Of a stretch of 64,000 nt of DNA, positions 20,075-28,752 are shown in pieces. Made by a program: the position numbers and the translations under genes. The number at the start of each line of letters is the position of its first letter. Within the stretch, counting starts at the first letter, position 1. The stretch covers positions 2,170,001 through 2,234,000 of the forward strand of contig NZ_JACBZY010000001.1 of the NCBI RefSeq assembly GCF_013408685.1, in the 5' to 3' direction. The notes beneath the pieces are model-generated. The model was given only the letters and a program-made list of their open reading frames with translations. It was not told where the DNA came from and did no database searches. Source of the stretch: Schumannella luteola (GTDB lineage: Bacteria > Actinomycetota > Actinomycetes > Actinomycetales > Microbacteriaceae).

Positions 20075-21151
20075 TCAGATGACCGGCTTCTGCCAGCCCG
20101 CCTCCGTGGCGGCCCAGCGTCCCGCATCCGTCGTGTCCTGCGGCGGATACGGCGTCGGCGAGCCCGGAGCTGTGCGCCACAGCGCGAGATCGTTGTCCCA
20201 CTGTGCGCTCAGCTCGCCCGCCCACACCAGCACGCGCGCGTCGTAGAACGCCTGGTACAGCGCGAGCGCGAAGTCGGGCAGGAACCCCATCGCGTATCTG
20301 TTCCCTGAGCCGAAGTCGCCCGTGAGCAGGCTCGCGCGCACCGCCGTGTAGCCGTTCGGCGTCAGATTCCAGCCGACGGTGACCGCCCCGTTGCCCGCCA
20401 GGAATCCGCCGGTCGGATCGAGCACGTTGCCGAACACCGAACCCAGCTTGATGCTGACCTTCTGGATGCTGCGGGGCTTGTACCGGTCAGAGCCGAAGTT
20501 GAAATGGGCGCCCAGGTTCCGCGCGATCGCGCAGACCGTGGCGTGGATCCAGCGGCTGTCGGCGACGACGACGAAGCGGGCGCCCGGGCTGAACAGCCAC
20601 CGCTCGGTCGCATCGAACGGCTCCCACTGCAGCGGGTTGAGGGGCGGCGGTCCGTTCTGACCGGCGAACGGCGCCGGCCAGGAGCCCGCTCCCGGCTGGG
20701 CGGCAGCGGATGCCGGCGGTGTCGGCTGGGGAGGGACATAGGCGGGCAGCGGGGCGGCCGGAGGCGGCGCGACCGGGGGTGACTGCGGCGGGGCATAGTT
20801 CTGCGGCGGTGCGTACCCCTGGGGCGGTGCGAACTCCTGGGGTGGCGCGTATCCCTGCGGTGGTGCGTACCCCTGGGGTGCCGGCGCCGGATAGCCGTAC
20901 CCCGGGGAAGGCGGCGCGTATCCCTGCGGTGGCGGTATGGAGGTCGACGCGCCAGGGGGATACCCCACCGGCAGCGGCGGCGTGATCTGCTGAGGCGGGG
21001 CGCCCTGCGGCCCAGCGGGTTCGGATTCGGGCTTCGGCCTTGCGGGCTCCGGCTCGGCGATGCCCGGGATGCGCACCTGCGTCGGCACCTCGGACTGATC
21101 CGGTTCGGTCGACGTCTCCACGCCGTCGCCGGCGTCCGGATCTCTGCTCAC
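20075..21151 (-). CDS. Proline-rich repeat protein, unknown function
   Basis: A 358-residue protein in two parts. Residues about 25-190 are proline-rich and disordered with tandem QGYAPP-type hexads (plus strand about 20786-20960), like the tails of actinobacterial membrane-linked or secreted proteins. Residues about 195-350 form an apparently globular domain (WLFSPGARFVVVADSRWI, NFGSDRYKPRSI, GWNLTPNGYTAVRASLLTGDF) that I do not recognise. No signal peptide or membrane helix is seen. I chose GTG 21151; the frame is open to 21268 but without coding character. CATGAT lies 6 bases before the GTG, a possible leaderless promoter. The small membrane-protein gene at 21186 lies just upstream. Confidence 0.7.
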   Translation of the reverse strand: MSRDPDAGDGVETSTEPDQSEVPTQVRIPGIAEPEPARPKPESEPAGPQGAPPQQITPPLPVGYPPGASTSIPPPQGYAPPSPGYGYPAPAPQGYAPPQGYAPPQEFAPPQGYAPPQNYAPPQSPPVAPPPAAPLPAYVPPQPTPPASAAAQPGAGSWPAPFAGQNGPPPLNPLQWEPFDATERWLFSPGARFVVVADSRWIHATVCAIARNLGAHFNFGSDRYKPRSIQKVSIKLGSVFGNVLDPTGGFLAGNGAVTVGWNLTPNGYTAVRASLLTGDFGSGNRYAMGFLPDFALALYQAFYDARVLVWAGELSAQWDNDLALWRTAPGSPTPYPPQDTTDAGRWAATEAGWQKPVI

Positions 21152-21185
21152 TTTCCCATCATGCAAGACGGCGGACCGGGTCTGC

Positions 21186-21356
21186 TCAGCGCCACCCCAG
21201 TTCGTCGTCTTCACTGAACTCCATCCGCTCGTCCAGCTCGGCGAGCGCGACGAGGGCGAGTCGCACACACCAGGCGACCGCGCCCAGCGCGAGCACGATC
21301 GCGAGGATGATCAGGGCGGCGGCCGGGTCGAGGATGGCGGGGTCGAGGGCGTCCAT
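21186..21356 (-). CDS. Small single-helix membrane protein (56 residues)
   Basis: A short reading frame with good codon character: MDALDPAILDPAAAL, one membrane helix (about residues 13-36), then an acidic cytoplasmic tail ending DDELGWR. Codons follow the strong GC3 preference of neighbouring genes. It ends 34 bases before the proline-rich protein on the same strand, so the two may form a pair. No clear Shine-Dalgarno is seen; GACACT lies 6 bases before the ATG. No family is recognised. Confidence 0.55.
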   Translation of the reverse strand: MDALDPAILDPAAALIILAIVLALGAVAWCVRLALVALAELDERMEFSEDDELGWR

Positions 21357-21544
21357 GTCGGCAGTGTCGAGCGCGCATCCGGGGGAGTGCCCGGAACGGC
21401 GAGCTCCCGGTCTGAGAGCTTCGACAGACTGCGCGCTTCACGCTGCGGCCGAGGCGTGAAGCGAACTGCTCACGGGCTCTCTGCGCGATTTCGGCGCGAG
21501 TCGAGATGATGGTGTCAAGTCACCGACGCTGACGGGGAGGTCTC

Positions 21545-23026
21545 GTGAAGAAGGAGCAGCTCGCTGGCTATCTGCTCGAGGAGGTGCTCGGGTACCTTCT
21601 CGAATCGAGTGGCTATCGCCTCGTCTCGGAAGCGGACGACCCTGCGTCCCTGGTGTCTCGGAGCAACGGATTGTGTGTCCGCGGCCGAGGTGCGGAGCAC
21701 CAGGCGGAGGCTTTGGGAGACCTCGACATAGCGGTGCCGTTCTCGTTGCCCATCCGCCTCTTCGTCGAAGCGAAATGCGTGGCCAGACCGACCCCGATCG
21801 GTGTTGTGCGCAATGCGCACGGAGTGGTCCACGACGTCAACGAGTTCACGCATTCGAGCATCGCCACTTCGCGGACTCTCCGTCAGGTGCAGTACCGGTA
21901 CTCGGTGTTCTCGACAGGCGGGTTCACGAAAGACGCCCAGAGCTTCGCGGTTGCGCACCAGATCTCACTGATCGATCTCTCCAGCTCTGTGTGGTCCGGG
22001 CTCGCCAAGTCGCTTCTCGATGCCGCGTCCGCTGCGCTTCGCCTGAACCTCGGCGAAGAAGGCAACGTCGCGACCGTGCGCCGCGCTCTCCGCGAGTCGC
22101 TTCGATCGACCGATTCGGTCGAGTACGAAGATGATCAAGACCTTGCGCCCGGGGCCGAAGCGATGCAGTCCATCTCGAGGTACTCGGTTGGTCGGTGGGC
22201 TCGTGATTGCGCCGAGAACGTTCTGCGCGGGAAGACTGGCAAGAACGATCTCCTGCTCGGGTTCGTCGACGCGCCGTTCGTGCTGGCCCTGAAGCCGGAA
22301 GACATCGATCGCTTCGATGAGCATGCGAAGCTCTTCGGCGACGACTTCGCAGTGTCGATCCGGTTCGGGCGCAGGAGCCCAACGGGAGGCGATTGGGTGA
22401 TCCGTCCGATCGATGATCCTGACGCGTTTGCCCTATCGTTCCCGATTCCCGAAGCAATCGAGCAGATCGTGCTCGCGGAAGATCCGGAACGACAACGCCG
22501 GGCGGCACAGCGAGCCAAGCGCTCTCTTCTCTCGACGATCACGGTTTATCGAAACGGACGGGCGGTGCGTCTCAGATATGACCGCACACCAGCCGAGCCG
22601 TCGCCTGTTGGCGACTCCATGCTCCGTGAGCACCTCGAGGGTCGTCCCCTCGACGACTTCGCCGCCGCGGGGCACCCACTCATGCCCCACGTCTGGCCCC
22701 GAGAGGCGATCGACTCGCTCCTGGACAGACTTCATCGGGACCATCACGTGCTCGAACGCGTCATCCGTCGCGCGGCTGAGCTCGGGGGGACGGTGTCGCG
22801 CGACGATGTGTACTCGATCGCGGAGTTCTCTCCCGATCGCACCCTGCGTGGATTCACGCGACCGACGGACCGAATCCGCGACGAGATGGTGGGTGAGTTC
22901 TCGTTGCCGGCGACGGCGCTCTACCCGCTCGACGTCCACTACCGAAACGGGTCGCGGGTGTTGAGTTACCGCGTCCCTCCTGAGTTCGTCGAGAGACTTC
23001 ACGGGCGAGGGGCGGATACTGCCTGA
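21545..23026 (+). CDS. PD-(D/E)XK-like nuclease of unknown type, probable defence gene
   Basis: A 493-residue orphan. The N-terminal 100 residues carry a restriction-nuclease-like pattern: E12/E13 in an opening helix (YLLEEVLGYLLESSGY), RGRGAEHQ at about 46-53, D59 and D61 in LGDLDIA, then E75-x-K77 in RLFVEAK. This spacing matches the PD-(D/E)XK fold of type IV/Mrr-like and related endonucleases. The remaining 390 residues match nothing I know. GTG start with GGGGAGG 8 bases upstream. Codon use departs from all neighbours (ATA, TTG, TGT, GGA, CTT, TTT), pointing to recent transfer. No methylase partner is adjacent. Nuclease activity is an inference from the motif. Confidence 0.65.
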   Translation: MKKEQLAGYLLEEVLGYLLESSGYRLVSEADDPASLVSRSNGLCVRGRGAEHQAEALGDLDIAVPFSLPIRLFVEAKCVARPTPIGVVRNAHGVVHDVNEFTHSSIATSRTLRQVQYRYSVFSTGGFTKDAQSFAVAHQISLIDLSSSVWSGLAKSLLDAASAALRLNLGEEGNVATVRRALRESLRSTDSVEYEDDQDLAPGAEAMQSISRYSVGRWARDCAENVLRGKTGKNDLLLGFVDAPFVLALKPEDIDRFDEHAKLFGDDFAVSIRFGRRSPTGGDWVIRPIDDPDAFALSFPIPEAIEQIVLAEDPERQRRAAQRAKRSLLSTITVYRNGRAVRLRYDRTPAEPSPVGDSMLREHLEGRPLDDFAAAGHPLMPHVWPREAIDSLLDRLHRDHHVLERVIRRAAELGGTVSRDDVYSIAEFSPDRTLRGFTRPTDRIRDEMVGEFSLPATALYPLDVHYRNGSRVLSYRVPPEFVERLHGRGADTA

Positions 23027-23128
23027 CTCCCGGCGGACGATCAAGGTCGTCACACGGGCGGGCGGCGTAGCGTCGGGCAACCGCCCTATGACGCCGCCGG
23101 TCGGCTCGTCTCGCGGCAGGAGGCAGTT

Positions 23129-24505
23129 ATGGCACCGAGAATCGGAGCATCGCGCAGCGGCGCTCCCGACGATCCGGCTGCCGCGCGCGGCATCGGGCGC
23201 CGGGCGCAGTCCGCGATCTTCCGGGCCGGCATCAGCGGATCGCGCCCGGCCGTGCCGGTGGACGCGGATGCCCTGGAACGGGCGGCGCGCCGACGCCTCA
23301 CCGCCGAGGCCTTCGCCTACCTCGCGGGCGGCGCCGGCGCCGAGCGCACGATGGCGGCGAATCGCGCCGCGTTCGGCCGCTGGCAGCTCTGGCCGCGTCC
23401 GCTGCGCGACGTGAGCACGCGCGACCTGTCGATCGACTTCCTCGGGGCGCGGCGGCCGACGCCGCTACTGCTCGCGCCGCTGGGGGTGATGGAGCTCGCG
23501 CATCGCGATGCCGACCGGGCCGTCGCTCGGGCGGCCGCATCCACCGGCATCCCGTACGTGCTCTCGAACCAGGCCTCGGTCGCCATGGAGGAGGTCGTCG
23601 CGGCGGCGCCGGCCGGGGCCCGGCTGTTCCAGCTGTACTGGTCGGCCTCGGATGAGCTCAACGCCTCGCTGCTGCGCCGCGCCGAGGCGGCCGGCGCTGA
23701 GGCGATCGTCATCACGCTCGACACGCACCTGCTCGGCTGGCGCACGCGCGATCTCGACCTCGGCTTCCTGCCGTTCACCCGCGGACTCGGCATCGCCCAG
23801 TACACGAGCGACCCGGTCTTCCAGCAGCTCGTGCGGGAGCGAGTCGGCGCGGCAGGCGCGGGATCGGCGACCCCGGCCGGTGCGGACGCCGGCGATGCCG
23901 CGTCGCGCGTTCGCGTCACCCCGAAGACCGTCGCCGCCGGCGTCTCGATCGCGCGCAAGGGAGCCCCGCTGACGGGCGCCGGACTGCGCGACAGCCTGCG
24001 CTCGCCGCTGCCGCGCGCCGCCGTCGAGACCTTCCTCGACGTGTTCTCGACCCCGGCACTCACCTGGGCCGCGCTCGCGAAGGCCCGCGACTGGACGAGC
24101 CTGCCGATCCTGCTCAAGGGGGTCGTGCATCCCGACGACGCGGAGCGGGCGGTGGATGCCGGGCTCGACGGCATCTGGGTCTCGAACCACGGCGGCCGCC
24201 AGGTCGATCAGTCGGTTCCGACGCTCGCCGTGCTGCCCGATGTCGCGGCGCGCGTCGCGGGGCGCATTCCGATCGTCGTCGACTCGGGCGTGCGGCAGGG
24301 CTCGGATGTCGCGATCGCCCTCGCGCTCGGCGCGACCGCCGTCGCGATCGGGCGGCCCTACGCCTACGGTCTCGCTGTCGCGGGGGAGCGCGGCGTCGCC
24401 GAGGTCGTGCGCAACCTGCTCGCCGAGCTCGACATCACGCTCGGCCTCGCCGGGCACGCGACGATCGCCGAGCTCGGGCCGGACTCGCTGCGCGCGGCCG
24501 ACTGA
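23129..24505 (+). CDS. FMN-dependent alpha-hydroxy-acid oxidase (lactate 2-monooxygenase-like)
   Basis: A 458-residue TIM-barrel flavoprotein that would oxidise an L-2-hydroxy acid such as lactate. Visible: LLAPLGVMELAH, GIPYVLSNQAS, FQLYWS, ITLDTHLLGWR, LPILLKGVVHPDDA (flavin-binding lysine), SNHGGRQVDQS with the catalytic base H354 and arginine three residues on, and PIVVDSGVRQGSD plus AIGRPYAYGLA for the phosphate site. The total length and the long loop 4 insertion (about residues 235-290) favour lactate 2-monooxygenase over shorter oxidases. ATG start with AGGAGG upstream. It sits alone; the alcohol dehydrogenase starts 142 bases later. Confidence 0.88.
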   Translation: MAPRIGASRSGAPDDPAAARGIGRRAQSAIFRAGISGSRPAVPVDADALERAARRRLTAEAFAYLAGGAGAERTMAANRAAFGRWQLWPRPLRDVSTRDLSIDFLGARRPTPLLLAPLGVMELAHRDADRAVARAAASTGIPYVLSNQASVAMEEVVAAAPAGARLFQLYWSASDELNASLLRRAEAAGAEAIVITLDTHLLGWRTRDLDLGFLPFTRGLGIAQYTSDPVFQQLVRERVGAAGAGSATPAGADAGDAASRVRVTPKTVAAGVSIARKGAPLTGAGLRDSLRSPLPRAAVETFLDVFSTPALTWAALAKARDWTSLPILLKGVVHPDDAERAVDAGLDGIWVSNHGGRQVDQSVPTLAVLPDVAARVAGRIPIVVDSGVRQGSDVAIALALGATAVAIGRPYAYGLAVAGERGVAEVVRNLLAELDITLGLAGHATIAELGPDSLRAAD

Positions 24506-24647
24506 GCGGGCGCCGGGCGCCGGGTGTCGAACGTCGGGCCGGCACGACCGTACTCGACGCCTGTCGAATAGGCGTACAGTCGGTTCGGACGCCCACGGGC
24601 GCCCGAACCCGACACCCGGGCGGAGCGCCCGGAGGAAGAAGTCCGCC

Positions 24648-25679
24648 GTGAAGGCCCTGCAGTACCGCACCATCGGATCCCGCCCCGAGCTCGTCGAGAT
24701 CGAGAAGCCCACGCCGGGGCCGAGCGAGATCCTGCTGCGGGTGACCGCCGCCGGCGCCTGCCACTCCGACGAGTTCATCATGGGCGCCTCGGCCGAGGAC
24801 TACTACTTCAAGCCCCTGCCGCTCACCCTCGGCCACGAGGTCGCCGGCGTCGTCGAGCAGATCGGCGAGGGTGTGCACGACGTCGAGGTCGGCGAGTCGG
24901 TGCTCGTCTACGGACCGTGGGGCTGCGGCCGCTGCTACCAGTGCGCGCAGGGTCAGGAGAACAACTGCGAGAAGGGGATGCGCGCGCCCGGCATCTTCAG
25001 CGACGGCGGCATGGCCGAGTACATGATCGTCGACGACGCGCGCCACCTCGTGCCGCTGGGCGACCTCGACCCGGTGAAGAACGTGTCGCTGACGGACGCG
25101 GGTCTCACCCCGTACCGGGCCGTCAAGTCGGCGCTGCCGACGCTCGTGCCCGGCACCACCGCCGTCGTGATCGGCTCGGGCGGACTCGGCCATGTCGCCA
25201 TCCAGCTGCTCAAGGCCCTGACCCAGTCGGCCGTCGTCGTGCTCGACGTCGCCGACGACCGCCTCGACTTCGCGCGCGAGGTCGGCGCCGACCATGCCTT
25301 CCTCTCGAACCCCGACGCGATCCCCGCCGTCAAGGAGCTGACCGGCGGCCACGGCGCGGATGTCGTGTTCGACTTCGTCGGCATCCAGCCCACCGCCGAC
25401 CTCGCCGCGGGCATGATCCGCACGGCCGGGCACGTCGTCGTGGTCGGCGTCGCGACCGGTGCGGTGCCGATCGGCCAGACGACCGTTCCGCTCGACGTCA
25501 CGGGCCGGGCGATCAACTGGGGCTCGCGCACTGAGCTCATGGAGGTCGTCGAGCTGGCCAAGCGCGGTGCGATCTCGATCCACGTCGAGGAGTTCTCGCT
25601 CGAGAACGCGACCGAGGCCTACGACCGCCTGCACGCCGGCCAGGTGCGCGGCCGCGCGGTCATCGTCCCTGGCGCCTGA
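24648..25679 (+). CDS. Zinc-dependent NAD(P) alcohol dehydrogenase (MDR family)
   Basis: A 343-residue medium-chain dehydrogenase. Catalytic zinc ligands C38 (ACHSDE) and H63-E64 (GHEV) are present. The structural zinc lobe is intact: CGRCYQC plus NNC with the usual C-x2-C-x2-C-x7-C spacing. The nucleotide fold is VVIGSGGLGHVAIQLL, with an acidic residue after strand 2 (VVLDVADDR) suggesting NAD preference. The substrate is probably a primary or secondary alcohol. I chose GTG 24648, behind GGAGGAAG. TACAGT at 24575-24580 is a candidate -10, next to a short inverted repeat. Confidence 0.9.
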   Translation: MKALQYRTIGSRPELVEIEKPTPGPSEILLRVTAAGACHSDEFIMGASAEDYYFKPLPLTLGHEVAGVVEQIGEGVHDVEVGESVLVYGPWGCGRCYQCAQGQENNCEKGMRAPGIFSDGGMAEYMIVDDARHLVPLGDLDPVKNVSLTDAGLTPYRAVKSALPTLVPGTTAVVIGSGGLGHVAIQLLKALTQSAVVVLDVADDRLDFAREVGADHAFLSNPDAIPAVKELTGGHGADVVFDFVGIQPTADLAAGMIRTAGHVVVVGVATGAVPIGQTTVPLDVTGRAINWGSRTELMEVVELAKRGAISIHVEEFSLENATEAYDRLHAGQVRGRAVIVPGA

Positions 25680-25738
25680 TCGCCGACGATCACCCGCGCG
25701 TTCACCGGCATGTCGGGGGCGCACGTCAGGATGCCCGC

Positions 25739-26137
25739 ATGAGCGAAACCGCCGACCGCCGCGTCAGTGTCCGCATCGACCGTCCCGCCGACGAGGTGTC
25801 GGCGTTCGCCGGGGACCCGGCGAAGCTGCCGCGCTGGGCGGCCGGGCTGGCGACGGGGATCCGGCGCGAGGGCGAGCGCTGGGTCGCCGACTCCCCGATG
25901 GGGACGATCGAGGTGCGCTTCGTCTCCGAGGAACCCGGCGTGCTCGATCACGTCGTCGTCTTCCCCGACGGCACCGAGAACCTCAACCCGCTGCGGGTGA
26001 TCGCGGACGACGAGGGCTCGGGCAGCGAGATCGTCTTCACGGTGCTGCGTCGCGAGGGGCAGAGCGACGAGCAGTTCGAGGCGGATGTCGCGGCCGTGCG
26101 GGCCGACCTCGAGAAGCTGCGCGAGCTGCTGAGCTGA
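25739..26137 (+). CDS. SRPBCC-fold polyketide cyclase-like protein
   Basis: A 132-residue protein of the START/SRPBCC helix-grip type: N-terminal RRVSVRIDRPADEVSAFAGDPAKLPRWA, a central beta-sheet (WVADSPMGTIEVRFV, VLDHVVVFPDG), and a long C-terminal helix (FEADVAAVRADLEKLRELL). The ligand is unknown. CAGGAT lies 6 bases before the ATG, so translation may be leaderless. No partner gene is evident. Confidence 0.75.
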   Translation: MSETADRRVSVRIDRPADEVSAFAGDPAKLPRWAAGLATGIRREGERWVADSPMGTIEVRFVSEEPGVLDHVVVFPDGTENLNPLRVIADDEGSGSEIVFTVLRREGQSDEQFEADVAAVRADLEKLRELLS

Positions 26138-26241
26138 TCGTCGGCGTCGCGGGTCGCCAGGCGGCCTGGTCGCCGCGTCATGCGAGGCAACACGACGTCG
26201 CGACCCGGCGGGCCACCGCGCGCCCCACCTACCCTGGCGGC

Positions 26242-27189
26242 GTGACGACCGAACCCCGCGTGCATGTGATCCACGAGAACCCGGAGTGGTTCCCGCCCTT
26301 CCTGGCGGCCTTCGACGCGGAGGGCGTCCCCGTCGAGGAGGTGCTGCTCACCGCCGGCACCATCGACCTGGATGCCGAGCCGGCGCCGGGCGTCTGGTGG
26401 TCGCGCATGAGCGCCTCGGCACACACCCGCGGCAACACGCACTCGAAGGACTACACGCGCGCCGTGCTCGGCTGGCTCGAGGGCTGGGGCCGCACGGTCA
26501 TCGGCGGCTCGAACGTGATCGAGCTCGAGGTGAGCAAGGTGCGCCAGCACGCGCTGCTGCGCCGTGCCGGCTTCGATGTGCCGCGCACGATCGCCGTCTT
26601 CGGCCGCGAGGGGCTCCCCGCCGCGGCGCGTGACTTCCCGGCGCCGTTCATCGTCAAGCACAACCAGGGCGGCAAGGGGCTCGGCGTGCGCCGCTTCGAC
26701 AGCCATGACGACTTCGCGGCCTACGTCGCGGGCTCCGAGTTCGAGGAGCCGGTCGACGGCATCACCCTCGTGCAGGAGCTGCTCGTCGCCCGCGAGCCCT
26801 TCATCACCCGTGCCGAGTTCGTCGGCGGCGAGTTCGTCTACGCGGTGCGCGTCGACACCAGCGCCGGCAGCTTCGAGCTGTGCCCGGCGGATGCGTGCGA
26901 GGTCGTGCCCGGCGCGGCGGAGCCGTTCCAGGTGCGCGGGGAGGTCACCGCCGAGCACCCGCTGATCGTCGCCTACGGCCAGCTGCTGCGCTCGGCCGGC
27001 GTCGACATCGCGGGGATCGAGTTCATCGAGACCGTCGACGGCCGAAGCGTCACCTACGACATCAACACCAACACGAACTACAACCCGATCGTCGAGGCGA
27101 GCGCGCCGGTCTCGGGGCCGCGCAGCATCGCGCGCTTCCTCGGGCGGCTGCTCGAGCGGGAGCGCAGCCCGCACCTCACCCTCGTCTGA
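26242..27189 (+). CDS. ATP-grasp ligase, RimK-like
   Basis: A 315-residue ATP-grasp enzyme. KVRQHALLRRAGFDVPRT opens the central domain, FIVKHNQGGKGLGVRRF is the nucleotide-binding loop with its lysines, and IEFIETVDG plus YDINTNTNYNP carry the metal-binding acidic and Asn residues. Such enzymes join a carboxylate to an amine through an acyl-phosphate; RimK-type members add glutamate or similar amino acids to proteins or small molecules. The substrate here is unknown. The GTG has TACCCT 6 bases upstream and no ribosome site, strongly suggesting a leaderless mRNA. Confidence 0.82.
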   Translation: MTTEPRVHVIHENPEWFPPFLAAFDAEGVPVEEVLLTAGTIDLDAEPAPGVWWSRMSASAHTRGNTHSKDYTRAVLGWLEGWGRTVIGGSNVIELEVSKVRQHALLRRAGFDVPRTIAVFGREGLPAAARDFPAPFIVKHNQGGKGLGVRRFDSHDDFAAYVAGSEFEEPVDGITLVQELLVAREPFITRAEFVGGEFVYAVRVDTSAGSFELCPADACEVVPGAAEPFQVRGEVTAEHPLIVAYGQLLRSAGVDIAGIEFIETVDGRSVTYDINTNTNYNPIVEASAPVSGPRSIARFLGRLLERERSPHLTLV

Positions 27190-27286
27190 GGCTCGCCCGA
27201 GTCGGGGGCGCAGTGCGGCGCGCGGATCGCCGTGCGGCGCACGGATCGCAGCGCGGGCGTCGCAGCGCATCCACCACAATGGAGCC

Positions 27287-28735
27287 ATGAGCGATTCGCG
27301 TCTGGCCGTCGTCGTCCTCGCAGCCGGGGCTGGCACCCGGATGCGGTCGAAGAAGGCGAAGGTGCTGCATCCCATCGCCGGCGTGCCGATGATCGGCCAC
27401 GTGCTCGCCACGGCGCGCGAGCTCGACCCGGCGCACGTCCTCACCGTCGTGCGGCACCAGCGCGATGCGGTCGCCGCCGCGATCGCGGAGCTCAGCCCCG
27501 ACGCGATCGTCGTCGACCAGGACGAGGTGCCCGGAACCGGCCGTGCGGTCGAGCAGGCCGTCGCGGCGCTGCCCGCAGACTTCGAGGGCGACGTCGTCGT
27601 CGTCTCCGGCGACGTGCCCCTGCTCGACGCGGCGACCCTCGCCGGCCTCGTCGCCGCGCACCGCGGCGCCGGCGCCGAGGCCACCCTGCTCAGCGCCGTG
27701 CTCGACGACGCCACCGGCTACGGCCGCATCGTGCGCGACGCCGACGGCGGCGTCGACCGCATCGTCGAGCACAAGGATGCGAGCGACGCCGAGCGCGCGA
27801 TCGCCGAGATCAACTCCGGCAGCTACGTCTTCAGCGCCGCCGCGCTGCGCACCCACCTGCCGACGCTCACGACCGAGAACGCGGCGGGGGAGAAGTACCT
27901 CACCGAGGTCGTCGGCCTGCTGCGCGCCGCCGGTCAGCCGATCGCGGCCGTGCCGGTCGCCGAGCCCTGGATCGTCGGCGGCGTCAACGATCGCGCCCAG
28001 CTCGCCGAGCAGGCCCGCCGCCTCAACGCGATGATCGTGCGCGGCTGGCAGCTCGCCGGCGTCACGATCACCGACCCGGCGACCACCTGGATCGACCTGG
28101 CCGTCACGATCGGCGAAGACACCGAGATCCTGCCCGGCAGCCGCCTGCTCGGCGCCACCACGATCGACCGGGATGCCGTGATCGGCCCCGACACGACGCT
28201 CATCGACACCGAGGTCGGCGAGGGCGCCTCCGTCGTGCGCAGCCAGGCCGAGCTCGCCGTGTTCAAGGCGTTCTCCACCGTCGGGCCGTTCTCCTACATC
28301 CGACCCAACACCGAGCTCGGCGGCGGCGGCAAGATCGGCGCCTTCGTCGAGACGAAGAACGCGCAGATCGGCCGGGGCACGAAGGTGCCGCACCTCAGCT
28401 ACGTCGGCGACACGGAGGTCGGCGAGGAGTCGAACCTCGGCGCCGGCACGATCACCTCGAACTACGACGGCGTGAACAAGCACCGCACGACGATCGGCCG
28501 GAACGTGAGGATCGCCTCGCACACGGTGCTCGTCGCCCCCGTTAGGATCGGGGACGGCGCGTACACGGGAGCCGGCGCCGTGGTCCGCAAGGACGTCCCC
28601 GCGGGATCGCTGGCCCTCACCGTCGCTCCGCAACGCAACATCGAGGGCTGGGTCGAGCAGAAGCGACCGGGGTCCGCGTCGGCGCAGGCCGCAGCGGAAT
28701 CCGACGGTCAGACGCCCGACGAGCCGACCGCCTGA
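27287..28735 (+). CDS. glmU: Bifunctional UDP-GlcNAc pyrophosphorylase / GlcN-1-P acetyltransferase
   Basis: Makes UDP-N-acetylglucosamine for peptidoglycan: it acetylates glucosamine-1-phosphate (C-terminal domain), then transfers UMP (N-terminal domain). The 482-residue product has the uridylyltransferase loop LAAGAGTRMRSKKAKVLHPI near residue 10 (Ala where Pro is common in the SxxPKVLH motif) and GDVPLLDA. The left-handed beta-helix hexapeptides begin near residue 255 (TWIDLAVTIGEDTEI) and continue through FVETKNA, SNLGAGTITSNYDG. The 30-residue tail is disordered. prs follows 17 bases later, a common actinobacterial order. CACAAT lies 6 bases before the ATG; leaderless initiation is possible. 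Confidence 0.97.
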   Translation: MSDSRLAVVVLAAGAGTRMRSKKAKVLHPIAGVPMIGHVLATARELDPAHVLTVVRHQRDAVAAAIAELSPDAIVVDQDEVPGTGRAVEQAVAALPADFEGDVVVVSGDVPLLDAATLAGLVAAHRGAGAEATLLSAVLDDATGYGRIVRDADGGVDRIVEHKDASDAERAIAEINSGSYVFSAAALRTHLPTLTTENAAGEKYLTEVVGLLRAAGQPIAAVPVAEPWIVGGVNDRAQLAEQARRLNAMIVRGWQLAGVTITDPATTWIDLAVTIGEDTEILPGSRLLGATTIDRDAVIGPDTTLIDTEVGEGASVVRSQAELAVFKAFSTVGPFSYIRPNTELGGGGKIGAFVETKNAQIGRGTKVPHLSYVGDTEVGEESNLGAGTITSNYDGVNKHRTTIGRNVRIASHTVLVAPVRIGDGAYTGAGAVVRKDVPAGSLALTVAPQRNIEGWVEQKRPGSASAQAAAESDGQTPDEPTA

Positions 28736-28752
28736 GGGCAGGAAGCGAGATC

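Noticed and set aside
20786-20960. CRISPR-like regular repeats
   Set aside because: They are imperfect 18-21 base coding repeats (QGYAPP hexads) without unique spacers, inside a gene.
21545-23026. Part of a classical restriction-modification pair
   Set aside because: No methyltransferase lies next to it. The methyltransferase at 19131-19976 is a small-molecule-type class I enzyme without DNA methylase motifs such as DPPY or a PCQ loop.
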